A stretch of DNA of 52,114 nt from a virus, in IMG/VR virus record IMGVR_UViG_3300044961_000507, positions 1 to 52,114 of that record. One strand, 5' to 3'. Numbering within the stretch: the stretch's first letter is position 1; the number at the start of each line of letters is the position of its first letter. A model generated the notes under the pieces. The model did no database searches and was not told the origin of the DNA. It saw only the letters and a program-made list of their open reading frames with translations. The position numbers and the translations under genes were made by a program. Below, piece by piece: positions 42,968-52,018 of this stretch.

Positions 42968-45394
42968 TTATGGTCCTAAAAATGGCACAACAACTGGAGC
43001 TACAATTGTTGCAGGAGGGAAAATCTCAGCAGTGGTATCCCAAGAATCTACATCTGATGCAAAGTTGTTTACATTTATTTGCGCCACCAATTCTATTGAA
43101 CTAATAGAAGCAGAATAACTAGGATTTAGTGTTCCTATTATTGTAATAGGCGTTAATCCAGTTTTTATATAATCATTAACTACACTGTTTACTGTTATTG
43201 GATTTAAACTAGGGTTTAATACTTCATATTTCCACTGAAATTCTGAACCGTCATTTATACCATCTTTATAAACAAACTTCTGTCTATTAAATACTGTGTT
43301 TCTTATTGTGGTACCAGCATGTTCTAAAATAGTTGTAGCTGGTATCAACTGTTCTATATAATTACTAAAATTAAGTTCAAGTAAATCAACAAAAGATTGT
43401 AATTTATGGAACGTTAATCTATTTGATTGAGGGTTACTCCATAAATAATAATTTAAATAAATGTTTCTTAATTCAGGATAATAAAAAGAAGTGTGTACCT
43501 GAGATAATGTTTTTCTATTTCTTGGATTTGGCGCTGTTTTATAAATGTAATCTAAATATTGAGCAAATGTCATTCCAGTTATAGCTTCTGGAGATGCTAC
43601 AGAACAATCTGGAGCATACTCAAAAGGGACTGTTAAAGAACTGAAAGGTGGATATAAACTACCCCAAACCCAACAAGTTCCACTTTGCTGATAGAATGAA
43701 AATACATCACATTCAATAGCTGCAGCAGGGTCTAATGATATAGAAACTTCCTTTGTATTTAAAATATTTTCACTACCATAAACAGTATCATCACCAACTA
43801 CAATTTTTATATTATCCACCCTTTTCAAAGGGTCAAACTCTGGTCTCCATTGATTTATATATCTTTGACCATTACCTCTCCCAAGACCTCCTTCTTGGAA
43901 AATATATTCACTACCCGGAATACTTACATAACCATTTTCATTTATTTTAACAAGAGAAGTATTGGCTGTAAAGCTATTTGCAACAACTTTATTTATATCG
44001 TAAACAAATTCATCAAAAACAACCATACAGTCTGGAGCGCCCATCAATTTAAATAAAAATTGAATAGCATCTCTTGTACCTTTCTTTTTGTAAAGCCAAA
44101 CTATATTAACAAGAATTCTTTTCCAAATTTCTATATTAAAATATGAAAAAGAATCATTGTTGCCAGTTACATCTGAAGCTAGGTATTCAAATAAGTCTAA
44201 ATCACTAAAGCTATCAGAAAGCTTCCAACCAAGTAAGTTACTCAATTTACCCATGAATTTAGTTGGAACAGATTCATGCCCGTTATAGGTAACACTATGT
44301 GCGTATGCTATGTTATCAATGTATTGTTTTATTTCATCAAACTGATTTGCATAAGACTGTGTAATGGTTCTATAAATTCTATTGTCTGAATCAAGCTCGA
44401 TATAGTTTTCTGGCAATACTGTTTTTAATAAAATATTAGTTTTTGCTTCATCTATAGTTTGAGCCGCTTTTAATATGTTTGTTTTATAAGTTTCAAAATC
44501 ATTCCCATAAGTATCAGGGTTAAAACCATCTATATTTTTAGGCCATATAAATTCTTTTTCAGTACTTGTTTCATCATCATTTATATTTGGAACAAGTAAT
44601 TTTTCTCCATAAAGCAAATTATATTCAAGCCTATCAATGTTTAATATATAATTTGCATACCTTTTTTCATTCGGTCTTATTAAAATAGGTAAAACAGAAG
44701 TACTTGCAGTTACATTTTCTAAAAATCCATTTATAGTGAATTCAAGATAGTAGTTATTAAATGTATCTGAGGAGAAATTATAATACAAAATATCGTAAAC
44801 ACCAGTTTGAGCACTGCTTGAATCTGCCCTCATTTGTATAGCAAATTCTTTGTAATCTGTCAATAGATTATAATTTCCTATAGGACTACCAGTACCAACT
44901 AAAATATTACCCTGATTTATAAGTGTGTTATAAGGTATTTTAAATGTAGAAGTTTTTAGATGTGTAAAGTTATTGTAGTTCTGGCTGTAATCATATATTG
45001 TAGTTCCGCTGCCACCATTATAAGACAAAATAGCATAAGGGAAATTTTGAATAATGTCGTTTATAGACATTGCTACATCCGAATAAAAAGAACCAAAATA
45101 AGTGTATGAATTTGGTTCGTTTAACGGTGATGTTAATTCAGATGGAGAAACGTAAACACTTGATGGCGGTGTAAAGTTAACACCACTTAAGCTTTCTAAA
45201 GTAGAAAATCCATCAAAACTTAAGTTAAAAGGAGTCCCAGTAAGAACTTGGCTGGTTGTATCTGCATAAACTCTAAAATCACCAAATGTAAAAATAGAAT
45301 CTGAATTAGATACCCCAAGTCTTATGTCCTCTCCGGGTCTTGTAAAAACGGAAAGTGTCTGAGCACTATTAGGTCCTGGTAGTTGGTCTGCCAC
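42968..45394 (-). CDS. gp7/P2-gpI-like baseplate wedge protein, 808 aa
   Basis: 808 aa from a GTG at 45394. The conserved core at about 385-450 reads FMGKLSNLLGWKLSDSFSDL, EIWKRILVNIVWLYKKKGTR and DAIQFLFKLMGAPDCMVVFD, matching the tail protein I / Afp12-type wedge proteins ('W...l..i..LY+.KGT..gi..ll.l.G'). These clamp gp6-like proteins at the baseplate periphery. The last 250 residues (YIYKTAPNPRNRKTLSQVHT; NLNFSNYIEQLIPATTILEH) are typical of the C-terminal part of the same family. First gene of a minus-strand unit, with a TATTTAT signal 19 nt upstream. Confidence 0.7.
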   Translation of the reverse strand: MADQLPGPNSAQTLSVFTRPGEDIRLGVSNSDSIFTFGDFRVYADTTSQVLTGTPFNLSFDGFSTLESLSGVNFTPPSSVYVSPSELTSPLNEPNSYTYFGSFYSDVAMSINDIIQNFPYAILSYNGGSGTTIYDYSQNYNNFTHLKTSTFKIPYNTLINQGNILVGTGSPIGNYNLLTDYKEFAIQMRADSSSAQTGVYDILYYNFSSDTFNNYYLEFTINGFLENVTASTSVLPILIRPNEKRYANYILNIDRLEYNLLYGEKLLVPNINDDETSTEKEFIWPKNIDGFNPDTYGNDFETYKTNILKAAQTIDEAKTNILLKTVLPENYIELDSDNRIYRTITQSYANQFDEIKQYIDNIAYAHSVTYNGHESVPTKFMGKLSNLLGWKLSDSFSDLDLFEYLASDVTGNNDSFSYFNIEIWKRILVNIVWLYKKKGTRDAIQFLFKLMGAPDCMVVFDEFVYDINKVVANSFTANTSLVKINENGYVSIPGSEYIFQEGGLGRGNGQRYINQWRPEFDPLKRVDNIKIVVGDDTVYGSENILNTKEVSISLDPAAAIECDVFSFYQQSGTCWVWGSLYPPFSSLTVPFEYAPDCSVASPEAITGMTFAQYLDYIYKTAPNPRNRKTLSQVHTSFYYPELRNIYLNYYLWSNPQSNRLTFHKLQSFVDLLELNFSNYIEQLIPATTILEHAGTTIRNTVFNRQKFVYKDGINDGSEFQWKYEVLNPSLNPITVNSVVNDYIKTGLTPITIIGTLNPSYSASISSIELVAQINVNNFASDVDSWDTTAEIFPPATIVAPVVVPFLGP

Positions 45395-45410
45395 TTTAAA
45401 AGTTATTTTT

Positions 45411-45431
45411 TTAATAAATATTACTAAAAAA
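45411..45431 (-). promoter_or_regulatory. Candidate phage late promoter (minus strand)
   Basis: On the minus strand six T, AGTAA, then TATTTATTAAAAAAAT; TATTTAT at 45420-45414, 19 nt before the GTG at 45394. It is divergent to the plus-strand copy at 45492. Confidence 0.6.
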
Positions 45432-45491
45432 GATTTCGATTCTAAACAAATAAAACAAAAATGCTATTTATTTTCTTTTAAAGTTTAAATA

Positions 45492-45514
45492 TTTTTTTGT
45501 TTGATATTTATTAG
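45492..45514 (+). promoter_or_regulatory. Candidate phage late promoter
   Basis: Seven T (45492-45498), 6-nt spacer, TATTTAT at 45505-45511 followed by TAGAAAAAA, 15 nt before the ATG at 45527. A textbook copy of the signal. Confidence 0.65.
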
Positions 45515-45526
45515 AAAAAAACAACC

Positions 45527-47557
45527 ATGAGCGGATATTTGCCACAAGAACCACAGACGTTTATAAATATAAAACTTACTGATGAAGGTAGGAAATTACT
45601 TTCTTTGGGGCAGTTAACTTTTGCTACTGCTGTTTTATCTGACAGAGAGATAAAATATAATATAGATATAACTAATCAGTATGATATTTCTTGTAGCAAT
45701 AGAATATTAGCACCAAAAGATGCACAACCTTTTATAAGTGTAAATTTAGATGGAAGTGCACCCGTTCCTTTGGCTACTGTTGGTTCTTTAAAACAAATAA
45801 TTACTGCAGATACTGAGACTACTGGATTTTTCACAGGAACTACAAATGCTTGGGGTATTTATACACCAAGGTCTATGGGGTATTCTGTAATTTCTTATTC
45901 AGCATACACTCCAAATGGAACTAATGTAGTTCAAATGTCTGGCGGTACTTATTTCCCTAAGGCTGGAGAACTTGTTTATATTCCTTGGCAAACTATTCAA
46001 AGTAGTGGTTTTTCTTACTCTACTTCAAGTGCGCTTCTTTCAGCAAGTCCATCTGTAAATTTATTTTATAGAGTTTTAAGTGCTAGTACTGGAACCTCTT
46101 CTGTTTATTTAGATAGAAATGTCCCTAATTTTGGTTCTATAGAACCTGCTTCTACACAGGCTGTTAATGCATATTTTTATCCTTTTAATGGTATAGAAAC
46201 TTACTATGGCTCTGCATCTTCTGTTGATACAAGGGTTTGGAATTTAAACATAGTAAGAACAAGTTCTGAAATAGGCACAAATGCAGGTATTAGTGGTTAT
46301 ACAACATATGGCTCAATAGAATACAATGGAACAAAACAATATTTAGGTTTTTCTTCTGAAACAAGACAAATTGGTATTATACATTATACCAATAATTATT
46401 CTGGGAATAGTTATGCTGAACAATTAGTAGAAGGAACTGTAGAAGTTGATATGCCTTGGCTTATGTGGCACAGAACAGCTGCAAGCGCTGGACAAGGTAC
46501 TACATATGGCTTAAAACTAACTGATTTAGCAGGTCCTACTTATTTTGATGCTCTATCTCAAACTACATGGAGACCTTTAAGAGATGGTAATTCAACCACT
46601 TCAAACATATTAGGTATGGTTTATCATAAATTAAAAATTATGGTAATCACAGACCCTGAGCTTTTAACTGCTTTAACATTTAAATCAAATAGAAACTACA
46701 CTTTACCAAGCTTAGCCCCTTTAGAAAGCACACAAACTCCAAAATATCCTTTAGATAATAATACAGCGACAGGTTTACTAGAAACTGGATATACTTATTA
46801 TGTAACTTATTTAGTTGACAGCGATAGACCATATACATCTGGCACTACTTATGGCTACCAAACCCCTTTACATTGTGGTTATATACAAAAAATTGATGGA
46901 GTTCTTGATATTAATGGAGACCCACAATTTTTGAAAGTAACATTCCCAACTAGCTCTTTCCCTTATATGAGAAATTCAGCTGGTCTACAATCTTATTCAG
47001 GTACTGGTTGGAATGCAAACAAAATTCAATTATTAGTTAATAAAGTAAGTAACACAACATACCCATATCAAAATATTGACAATATTCCAACGGATACTTG
47101 GAGATTGATGTCCACTGGTATAGGTAATGGTATATTAAGCGGAAGTCCTTTGGACCCTCTAACAGTTTTAGGCTATACTTTTATTGTGTCTCAAGAGGAT
47201 TATAATTCAGGTAGCACTTATTCACTTGATGGTTATTATTCTGCATTTACAATGAATAATAATTCTTTAACACAAAGTGGTTTAACATTTGGAGATGAGT
47301 ATATTTTCTTTGGAAATGTTAAGACAGGAATTATGGCCACAACATTTAAAACTACAATGACTGTTTTAGCCCCAAATACATCATTTAATTCAACTACTAA
47401 TCCGACTTTCAATGGGACATATAATACAGATACTTACATAACAGAAGTTGGCGTTTTAAGCCAAGGAGGTGTTTTGGTGGCTGTAGGAAAACCAACTTAT
47501 CCTATACCAAAGAACTCTTCTAAGTATTTGGCATTCCAGTTAGAAATTGATTTTTAA
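45527..47557 (+). CDS. Tail fibre-like protein with shared N- and C-terminal modules, 676 aa
   Basis: 676 aa. The N-terminus (TFINIKLTDEGRKLLSLGQL, TFATAVLSDREIKYNI) is of the same type as that of the 155-aa protein at 47593. The C-terminus (YITEVGVLSQGGVLVAVGKP, KYLAFQLEIDF) matches that of the 366-aa protein at 48660, and recalls the end of phage tail-collar/fibre domains (ITEIGLY....LLAVA). The centre is a Tyr/Thr/Ser-rich receptor-binding-like region. Likely a fibre protomer that assembles with the next three genes. Confidence 0.75.
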   Translation: MSGYLPQEPQTFINIKLTDEGRKLLSLGQLTFATAVLSDREIKYNIDITNQYDISCSNRILAPKDAQPFISVNLDGSAPVPLATVGSLKQIITADTETTGFFTGTTNAWGIYTPRSMGYSVISYSAYTPNGTNVVQMSGGTYFPKAGELVYIPWQTIQSSGFSYSTSSALLSASPSVNLFYRVLSASTGTSSVYLDRNVPNFGSIEPASTQAVNAYFYPFNGIETYYGSASSVDTRVWNLNIVRTSSEIGTNAGISGYTTYGSIEYNGTKQYLGFSSETRQIGIIHYTNNYSGNSYAEQLVEGTVEVDMPWLMWHRTAASAGQGTTYGLKLTDLAGPTYFDALSQTTWRPLRDGNSTTSNILGMVYHKLKIMVITDPELLTALTFKSNRNYTLPSLAPLESTQTPKYPLDNNTATGLLETGYTYYVTYLVDSDRPYTSGTTYGYQTPLHCGYIQKIDGVLDINGDPQFLKVTFPTSSFPYMRNSAGLQSYSGTGWNANKIQLLVNKVSNTTYPYQNIDNIPTDTWRLMSTGIGNGILSGSPLDPLTVLGYTFIVSQEDYNSGSTYSLDGYYSAFTMNNNSLTQSGLTFGDEYIFFGNVKTGIMATTFKTTMTVLAPNTSFNSTTNPTFNGTYNTDTYITEVGVLSQGGVLVAVGKPTYPIPKNSSKYLAFQLEIDF

Positions 47558-47561
47558 AAAA

Positions 47562-47580
47562 TTTTTGTAATTATTTATTT
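47562..47580 (+). promoter_or_regulatory. Candidate phage late promoter
   Basis: Five T (47562-47566), 5-nt spacer, TATTTAT at 47572-47578 followed by TTAAAAAA, 15 nt before the ATG at 47593. Confidence 0.6.
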
Positions 47581-47592
47581 AAAAAATAGAAA

Positions 47593-48060
47593 ATGGGTAA
47601 ATTAGCTTCAGCAACAACGGTATATGCAACTGCTTACTTGACAGAAAAAGGCAGACAATATCTTTTTAATCAAAATAACATAAGATTTGATAGTAGTGGT
47701 AATGACTATTTTAAAATAGAAACATTCACTCTTTCAGATATTGATACGAATTATAAAACAACTTTTAGACTAGAGAGTGGAGATGTTCCTGATATTACTG
47801 GTAAAGGAGAAGGTTGTTTGAAAGCTACTGCAGACGTAAAACAAACTATTCTTACTTATTTTACTGTAAGTGCAATATCATTTATCAACCCACTTTATTT
47901 AACAAGTATACAGGTTGGTAACATTATAACACAGTCTAGTGAATTGTTGTTGGATGTTGATAGTGCAGCTGAATTCCCGGTAAATATAAGTACTGATGCA
48001 CCTCCTGTTACAGCAGGACCTTCAACTGTAGTAATAGGACCTTTATCAACATTAGGATAA
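47593..48060 (+). CDS. Short fibre-family protein (N-terminal module only)
   Basis: 155 aa. It consists of the N-terminal module also found at 45527 (VYATAYLTEKGRQYLFNQNN, FKIETFTLSDIDTNYKT), then a strand-rich half ending in a Pro/Val/Thr tail (APPVTAGPSTVVIGPLSTLG). It may be a truncated or dedicated connector form of the fibre family. First gene of its late unit. Confidence 0.7.
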   Translation: MGKLASATTVYATAYLTEKGRQYLFNQNNIRFDSSGNDYFKIETFTLSDIDTNYKTTFRLESGDVPDITGKGEGCLKATADVKQTILTYFTVSAISFINPLYLTSIQVGNIITQSSELLLDVDSAAEFPVNISTDAPPVTAGPSTVVIGPLSTLG

Positions 48061-48079
48061 TAAATTAATATAAAAAACT

Positions 48080-48637
48080 ATGGCAATACAAAACTCAAAT
48101 CCAGCAACAATATTTAGTAAAAAAGTTATTATTTCTACTATAAACGAAGACACAAACGCTTCTGTTACAGAAGGGTATTTTGTTTCTAATCCTCAGGGAG
48201 CTGGAATACAATTTACAACACTTGCAAATGGTAATAAAGTTGTTATACCTCTTACAAATACAAGTGGAAGTGGTGCACCAGTTTTGAAAATACACTATCC
48301 AGGTCAAGGAAATACATTATATGTAACATTTGCTGTTCAAAATTCATTGATGGCAGATGGTTATTATGATTACAAAACAGGAATTCCTGCTTCTTATAAA
48401 ACAGCATTAAGAAACTGGATAAATACAAATCCGACAACTGGCTTACAATACGCAATACCAACTGCACCAGTTACAAGAATCAGAAAAATACAATTTAGTG
48501 CATATGGTTTAGATACAAATAAACCACAAGAGGCGGTTACTTTCTATGTTTCATTTAAATCTGTTTTTGGAAGTCTGGTTACCGTTAGTTCTGGGCCTTC
48601 AGCAGTTGTTAGTAGTACAGAAACAGTTTCAAGATAA
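48080..48637 (+). CDS. Virion-associated protein of the fibre operon, unknown
   Basis: 185 aa. Strand-rich with a short helix near 118-135 (ASYKTALRNWINTNPTTGLQ); FSKKVIISTINEDTNASVTE at the start and FYVSFKSVFGSLVTVSSGPS near the end. No family is recognised. Lies between two members of the fibre family, 19 nt after one and 22 nt before the other, without its own TATTTAT signal, so it belongs to their transcript. Confidence 0.7.
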   Translation: MAIQNSNPATIFSKKVIISTINEDTNASVTEGYFVSNPQGAGIQFTTLANGNKVVIPLTNTSGSGAPVLKIHYPGQGNTLYVTFAVQNSLMADGYYDYKTGIPASYKTALRNWINTNPTTGLQYAIPTAPVTRIRKIQFSAYGLDTNKPQEAVTFYVSFKSVFGSLVTVSSGPSAVVSSTETVSR

Positions 48638-48659
48638 TTTAAAATAATAAATATAAAAT

Positions 48660-49760
48660 ATGGCAACAGCAACAAATAAACCAGTTACAAGCACAATATC
48701 AACAAGGCAAGAAACATCTTATTACCATACTCTTAATTTGAGTGGTTTGCCTTTTACTTTGTGCGATAGAACTGATTTAAACAGTAAAAGTACAAACTAT
48801 TTTGTTTCATTTGGTGTGCCTTATGAATCAGCTGCGTTTTCTCAAAACTCTGCTCTTTCATTATCTAGACCAGAATTGCAGCAATTAAATGTTGACAAAA
48901 TTGTAATAGCACCAATACCAAGAGAAGATTACAATGAAATTTTAGATGGTAGAAGTATTACTATAACAGTTCCGCAATTTAGTGGTGCTACTGATATGAG
49001 TGCTAAAACAGTAGTTTCAAGTACTTATTCTACATTTCAGAAAAAAGAAAATAACGTATTATTAGGAAATAATATAGCTTTCTTATTTTGCGATGAAATA
49101 AATTTACCATATACTGGTAAAACTGGAGGAGGAGCTTTAAGTCACTCGTCAAATACGACATGGAATACTACAAGCTATACAACTAGACCAGCAGCAGTTT
49201 CTTACACAGACTTAGCGGCTATTGATATTAATACAGATTCAAGGCCTTGGTCTGGTGTTAATTTAGCTGTATCTGTAACTCAAAATTATCCAACAAATAC
49301 AAATCAGGGTTATAACTATGATATTCCAGTAGGATTCGCTGTATTAGATAAAGGATTTATTGTTTTAACACATCCAGATATTGTTGATAATGTACCTTGG
49401 AATTTAGGTTATGAATTATACACTAATACTTTAAATACAACTTCTGGAACAACAGACATCTATTTCAATGATGCTACAGTATCTGAATTAAAGTATTGGG
49501 AGTTAAATATTAATTTCAAAACTTCAGTTGTATGTTTAGCTTTGCCAGGTGAATTTTTCTTTACAAATAATCCTACTTGGGATTTGGCTAAAAACGTTAC
49601 AGAATTAAATAACAACACAAACAACTTCGACCCATTGTATATTACAGAAATCGGTTTGTACAACAGGTCAAATGAAATGATTGCTGTTGCTAAATTAAGT
49701 GAACCAGTAGAAAAACAATATACTAACTTAATCACTTTTAATTTAGATATTAACATATAA
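48660..49760 (+). CDS. Fibre-family virion protein with conserved C-terminal module, 366 aa
   Basis: 366 aa. The N-terminus carries a different module (YYHTLNLSGLPFTLCDRTDL; YFVSFGVPYESAAFSQNSAL). The C-terminus (LYITEIGLYNRSNEMIAVAK, TNLITFNLDINI) is the module also ending the 676-aa protein at 45527. Probably a tail fibre or collar component. It ends the operon; a terminator follows. Confidence 0.75.
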   Translation: MATATNKPVTSTISTRQETSYYHTLNLSGLPFTLCDRTDLNSKSTNYFVSFGVPYESAAFSQNSALSLSRPELQQLNVDKIVIAPIPREDYNEILDGRSITITVPQFSGATDMSAKTVVSSTYSTFQKKENNVLLGNNIAFLFCDEINLPYTGKTGGGALSHSSNTTWNTTSYTTRPAAVSYTDLAAIDINTDSRPWSGVNLAVSVTQNYPTNTNQGYNYDIPVGFAVLDKGFIVLTHPDIVDNVPWNLGYELYTNTLNTTSGTTDIYFNDATVSELKYWELNINFKTSVVCLALPGEFFFTNNPTWDLAKNVTELNNNTNNFDPLYITEIGLYNRSNEMIAVAKLSEPVEKQYTNLITFNLDINI

Positions 49761-49774
49761 TCCATTATGTATTT

Positions 49775-49808
49775 TAAAAGGAGCCTTGATATTCATCGGG
49801 GCTTTTTT
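49775..49808 (+). terminator. Rho-independent terminator with G-U pairs
   Basis: AAGGAGCC (49778-49785) pairs with GGCTTTTT (49799-49806) through two G-U wobbles, followed by more T. It closes the fibre operon and precedes the gene at 49820 by about 12 nt. Confidence 0.7.
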
Positions 49809-49819
49809 TATTTTTATAA

Positions 49820-50617
49820 ATGAGACATTTTGTTGATTTAAAGACCATTTATAAAAATGAAGTATTAGATAGTGAAAATTATCAAATACTTTATTCTTCT
49901 ATTACGGAACAACAGGTAGAAGAAATGAAACAAAAAAACTTTTCTAAACCTTGGTATTATGAAGGTATACAAGCTAATTATCCATATGTAACTTTGTATA
50001 AAAAAGGAGAAAAAGTAATGATGTCAGACGTTCCAATGGAACAGAGTACAAATCAAAATTTTATAAATAGGGCAAATGGAGATGTTTTAATTTTTGGTTT
50101 AGGTCTTGGCTTGATAGTTTTACCTCTTCTAAAAGATAAAGATATAAAATCAATTACAGTTGTAGAGATTGATGAAGGTTTAATTAAAATAGTAAAACCT
50201 ATATTAGAGAAATATGATTCTGAAAACAAATTGAAAATTGTACAAGATAATGCTTTTGGTTTTCATTATAATCTAAAAAGTGAGGAAAAGTATGATTCTA
50301 TTTATTTTGATATTTGGATTTCTATAACAGCAGATAATTTTAATGAAATGCTACACTTTAATAGTGTGTATGAAAATTTTTTGAACAAAAAAAACAAAGA
50401 ATCTTTTATTGACCACTGGTGTTATGATTACTGCAGAAAGTTATTTGTAAACACTCGTGAGTTAATTGAAAATCTTACAAAAGAATGTCCAGATAAGAAA
50501 TTTGATGTTATAAATGAGATTCTTTATGTAGATAATAAACCAGTTGAAAATATCCGGGTAAATGGTGAATTTTTTGCTATGAAACATAGGTATTACCTTA
50601 AAGACTTGATATTGTAA
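49820..50617 (+). CDS. SpeE-like (spermidine synthase fold) methyltransferase-type protein
   Basis: 265 aa. The nucleotide-binding core GDVLIFGLGLGLIVLPLLKD (87-106) and SITVVEIDEGLIKIVKPILE (110-130) match the spermidine synthase group: GGGxG-like loop and the acidic end of strand 2. A later strand YDSIYFDIWISITADNF supplies the DxW-like motif. The N-terminal 75 residues are not a typical SpeE tetramerisation domain. It could make polyamines, which neutralise packaged DNA, or be a methyltransferase. Just after the terminator, with a weak T-rich region upstream. Confidence 0.75.
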   Translation: MRHFVDLKTIYKNEVLDSENYQILYSSITEQQVEEMKQKNFSKPWYYEGIQANYPYVTLYKKGEKVMMSDVPMEQSTNQNFINRANGDVLIFGLGLGLIVLPLLKDKDIKSITVVEIDEGLIKIVKPILEKYDSENKLKIVQDNAFGFHYNLKSEEKYDSIYFDIWISITADNFNEMLHFNSVYENFLNKKNKESFIDHWCYDYCRKLFVNTRELIENLTKECPDKKFDVINEILYVDNKPVENIRVNGEFFAMKHRYYLKDLIL

Positions 50618-50650
50618 AGACAATTGATTACATTTTAAAAAATTAATTTT

Positions 50651-51196
50651 ATGATACTATCATTAGACATATCTTCTTCTTGCGTTGGATATTCCGTTTT
50701 CAATAATGAAAATGAGCTTATTGAAATGAATTACGTTAAATTTAACAGCAAGCTCTCTAAGTTTGAAAGACTCCAAGAATTTATTAACCACACTAAACAC
50801 TTGGTTGGAATGCCTATTAAACATATTGCAATAGAAGAGCCTTTAAAAAAATTCCAAGGTAAATTTTCTTCTGCAGATACAATTGCTATTTTGAATTTCT
50901 TTAATGGTCTTATAAGTTCTTATTTATATACCACTTTTGGAGTAGAGCCAATTTATTATAATGTTAGAACAGTTAGAGCAACTGCTTTTCCTGGGTTTAA
51001 AGTTGAGGATAAAGAAAGCAGTAACTCAACAAAACATGAAGTTTGGAAAAGAGTTATGGAATTGGAGCCACAAATTAATTGGAAGTATGGTTTGAAATCC
51101 AGAAAACTTTTAGAAGAAAATTATGATATGGCTGATAGCTATGCAGTCGGTAGGGCACATATTATTTTAATAGAAAAACAGACAGATGCCAAATAA
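50651..51196 (+). CDS. RuvC-like Holliday junction resolvase
   Basis: 181 aa. RNase H-fold start MILSLDISSSCVGYSVF with catalytic Asp6, second acidic motif IAIEEPLKKF (Glu62/Glu63) and C-terminal NYDMADSYAVGRAH (Asp159, Asp162), the four-carboxylate pattern of RuvC-like resolvases used by phages and poxviruses. It would resolve branched DNA before packaging, the role of T4 gp49. The gene meets the SprT-like gene tail to tail with no gap. Confidence 0.85.
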   Translation: MILSLDISSSCVGYSVFNNENELIEMNYVKFNSKLSKFERLQEFINHTKHLVGMPIKHIAIEEPLKKFQGKFSSADTIAILNFFNGLISSYLYTTFGVEPIYYNVRTVRATAFPGFKVEDKESSNSTKHEVWKRVMELEPQINWKYGLKSRKLLEENYDMADSYAVGRAHIILIEKQTDAK

Positions 51197-51964
51197 CTAT
51201 TGAGGCTTTATTTCAATAGTTCTTATTATTTCCCCTGAGGTTATTAGTCTATCTATAAATTCATCTGACGCTTGAGCATATGAAATTGATGAAACAGCTT
51301 TTTTCTTAGAAGGAAACCTCATTAATTCAGGGTCATTACTTTTTATATAGGTCAGATTTACAAATCTATATTTACCCCTGTTGGTAATATTTTGAAACAT
51401 TCTTTCAACATTACTATGTACACGGTCAAACATGTTAGGACTCATAACATTTATCATGTTTTTATATCTGTTAGTATTCATAACTAAGGCTATTACAGTT
51501 GGTGAGTTTGTTGTAAATTTAGGATTTATATCAGCCTCTTTAAAGTTAGCAGTTATAGTCACATCAAACCCAAGACCCATGCTATTTATCCTGTTCATTT
51601 CTTTTTGGAATTGCCAGCCATGACCCACATTCATATTTTGTTGAATAAGCTTTACGTGAATCATTTCATGCGCTAATACATCTTTGAAGTTTTTATATGT
51701 TATGTTTAGGAATTGTGACATAGCCAAATGTACAACACGCCAGTCGTCAAAAGGTGAGTTTCTGTATGCTCTCACAACTCCGTGAGCACTTTTTCTTTTA
51801 TTCCATTTCATAGGGACATACTTGAGTTGACCACCAAAAAGCAGTTTATTTAATTTATCAAATTCATGCTGAAGGTCAATATCATCAAAGTTAACGATTT
51901 CATCATCTGTGTGCTCTTTGATTTCATTCATCAATGTTTCCCTTATCAGTTTTCTTAGGTTCAT
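51197..51964 (-). CDS. SprT-like zinc metalloprotease with a capsid-targeting-like N-terminus
   Basis: 255 aa from the ATG at 51964-51962. The frame stays open upstream for 12 more codons, but these read IS-derived sequence. The SprT signature is complete: DVLAHEMIHVKLIQQ (His99-Glu100-x-x-His103) and GHGWQFQKEMNRI (His115, third zinc ligand), after DDIDLQHEFDKLNKLLFGGQ. SprT/Spartan proteases cleave DNA-bound proteins. The first 15 residues (NLRKLIRETLMNEI) carry the shared tag with an I-R-E tripeptide. C-terminal residues 150-255 are unrecognised. Stop is TAG. The insertion of an IS605 element just upstream has probably replaced its promoter. Confidence 0.85.
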   Translation of the reverse strand: MNLRKLIRETLMNEIKEHTDDEIVNFDDIDLQHEFDKLNKLLFGGQLKYVPMKWNKRKSAHGVVRAYRNSPFDDWRVVHLAMSQFLNITYKNFKDVLAHEMIHVKLIQQNMNVGHGWQFQKEMNRINSMGLGFDVTITANFKEADINPKFTTNSPTVIALVMNTNRYKNMINVMSPNMFDRVHSNVERMFQNITNRGKYRFVNLTYIKSNDPELMRFPSKKKAVSSISYAQASDEFIDRLITSGEIIRTIEIKPQ

Positions 51965-51995
51965 CTTGTAGAAGTTGTGTTTTACATGTGAACTA

Positions 51996-52018
51996 CCCAT
52001 TAGCTAAAGACTAATGGG
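51996..52018. mobile_element. IS200/IS605 end hairpin (tnpB side, right end)
   Basis: Perfect 8-bp stem CCCATTAG (51996-52003) and CTAATGGG (52011-52018), loop CTAAAGA. On the minus strand the tnpB stop codon TAG lies in the first stem arm, then TAGTTCAC follows the hairpin, a common ending in this family. Loop and flanks match the hairpin at 1273-1295. In TnpB systems the guide RNA (omega/reRNA) is made from this end and continues into the flank, here the start of the SprT-like gene. Confidence 0.82.
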
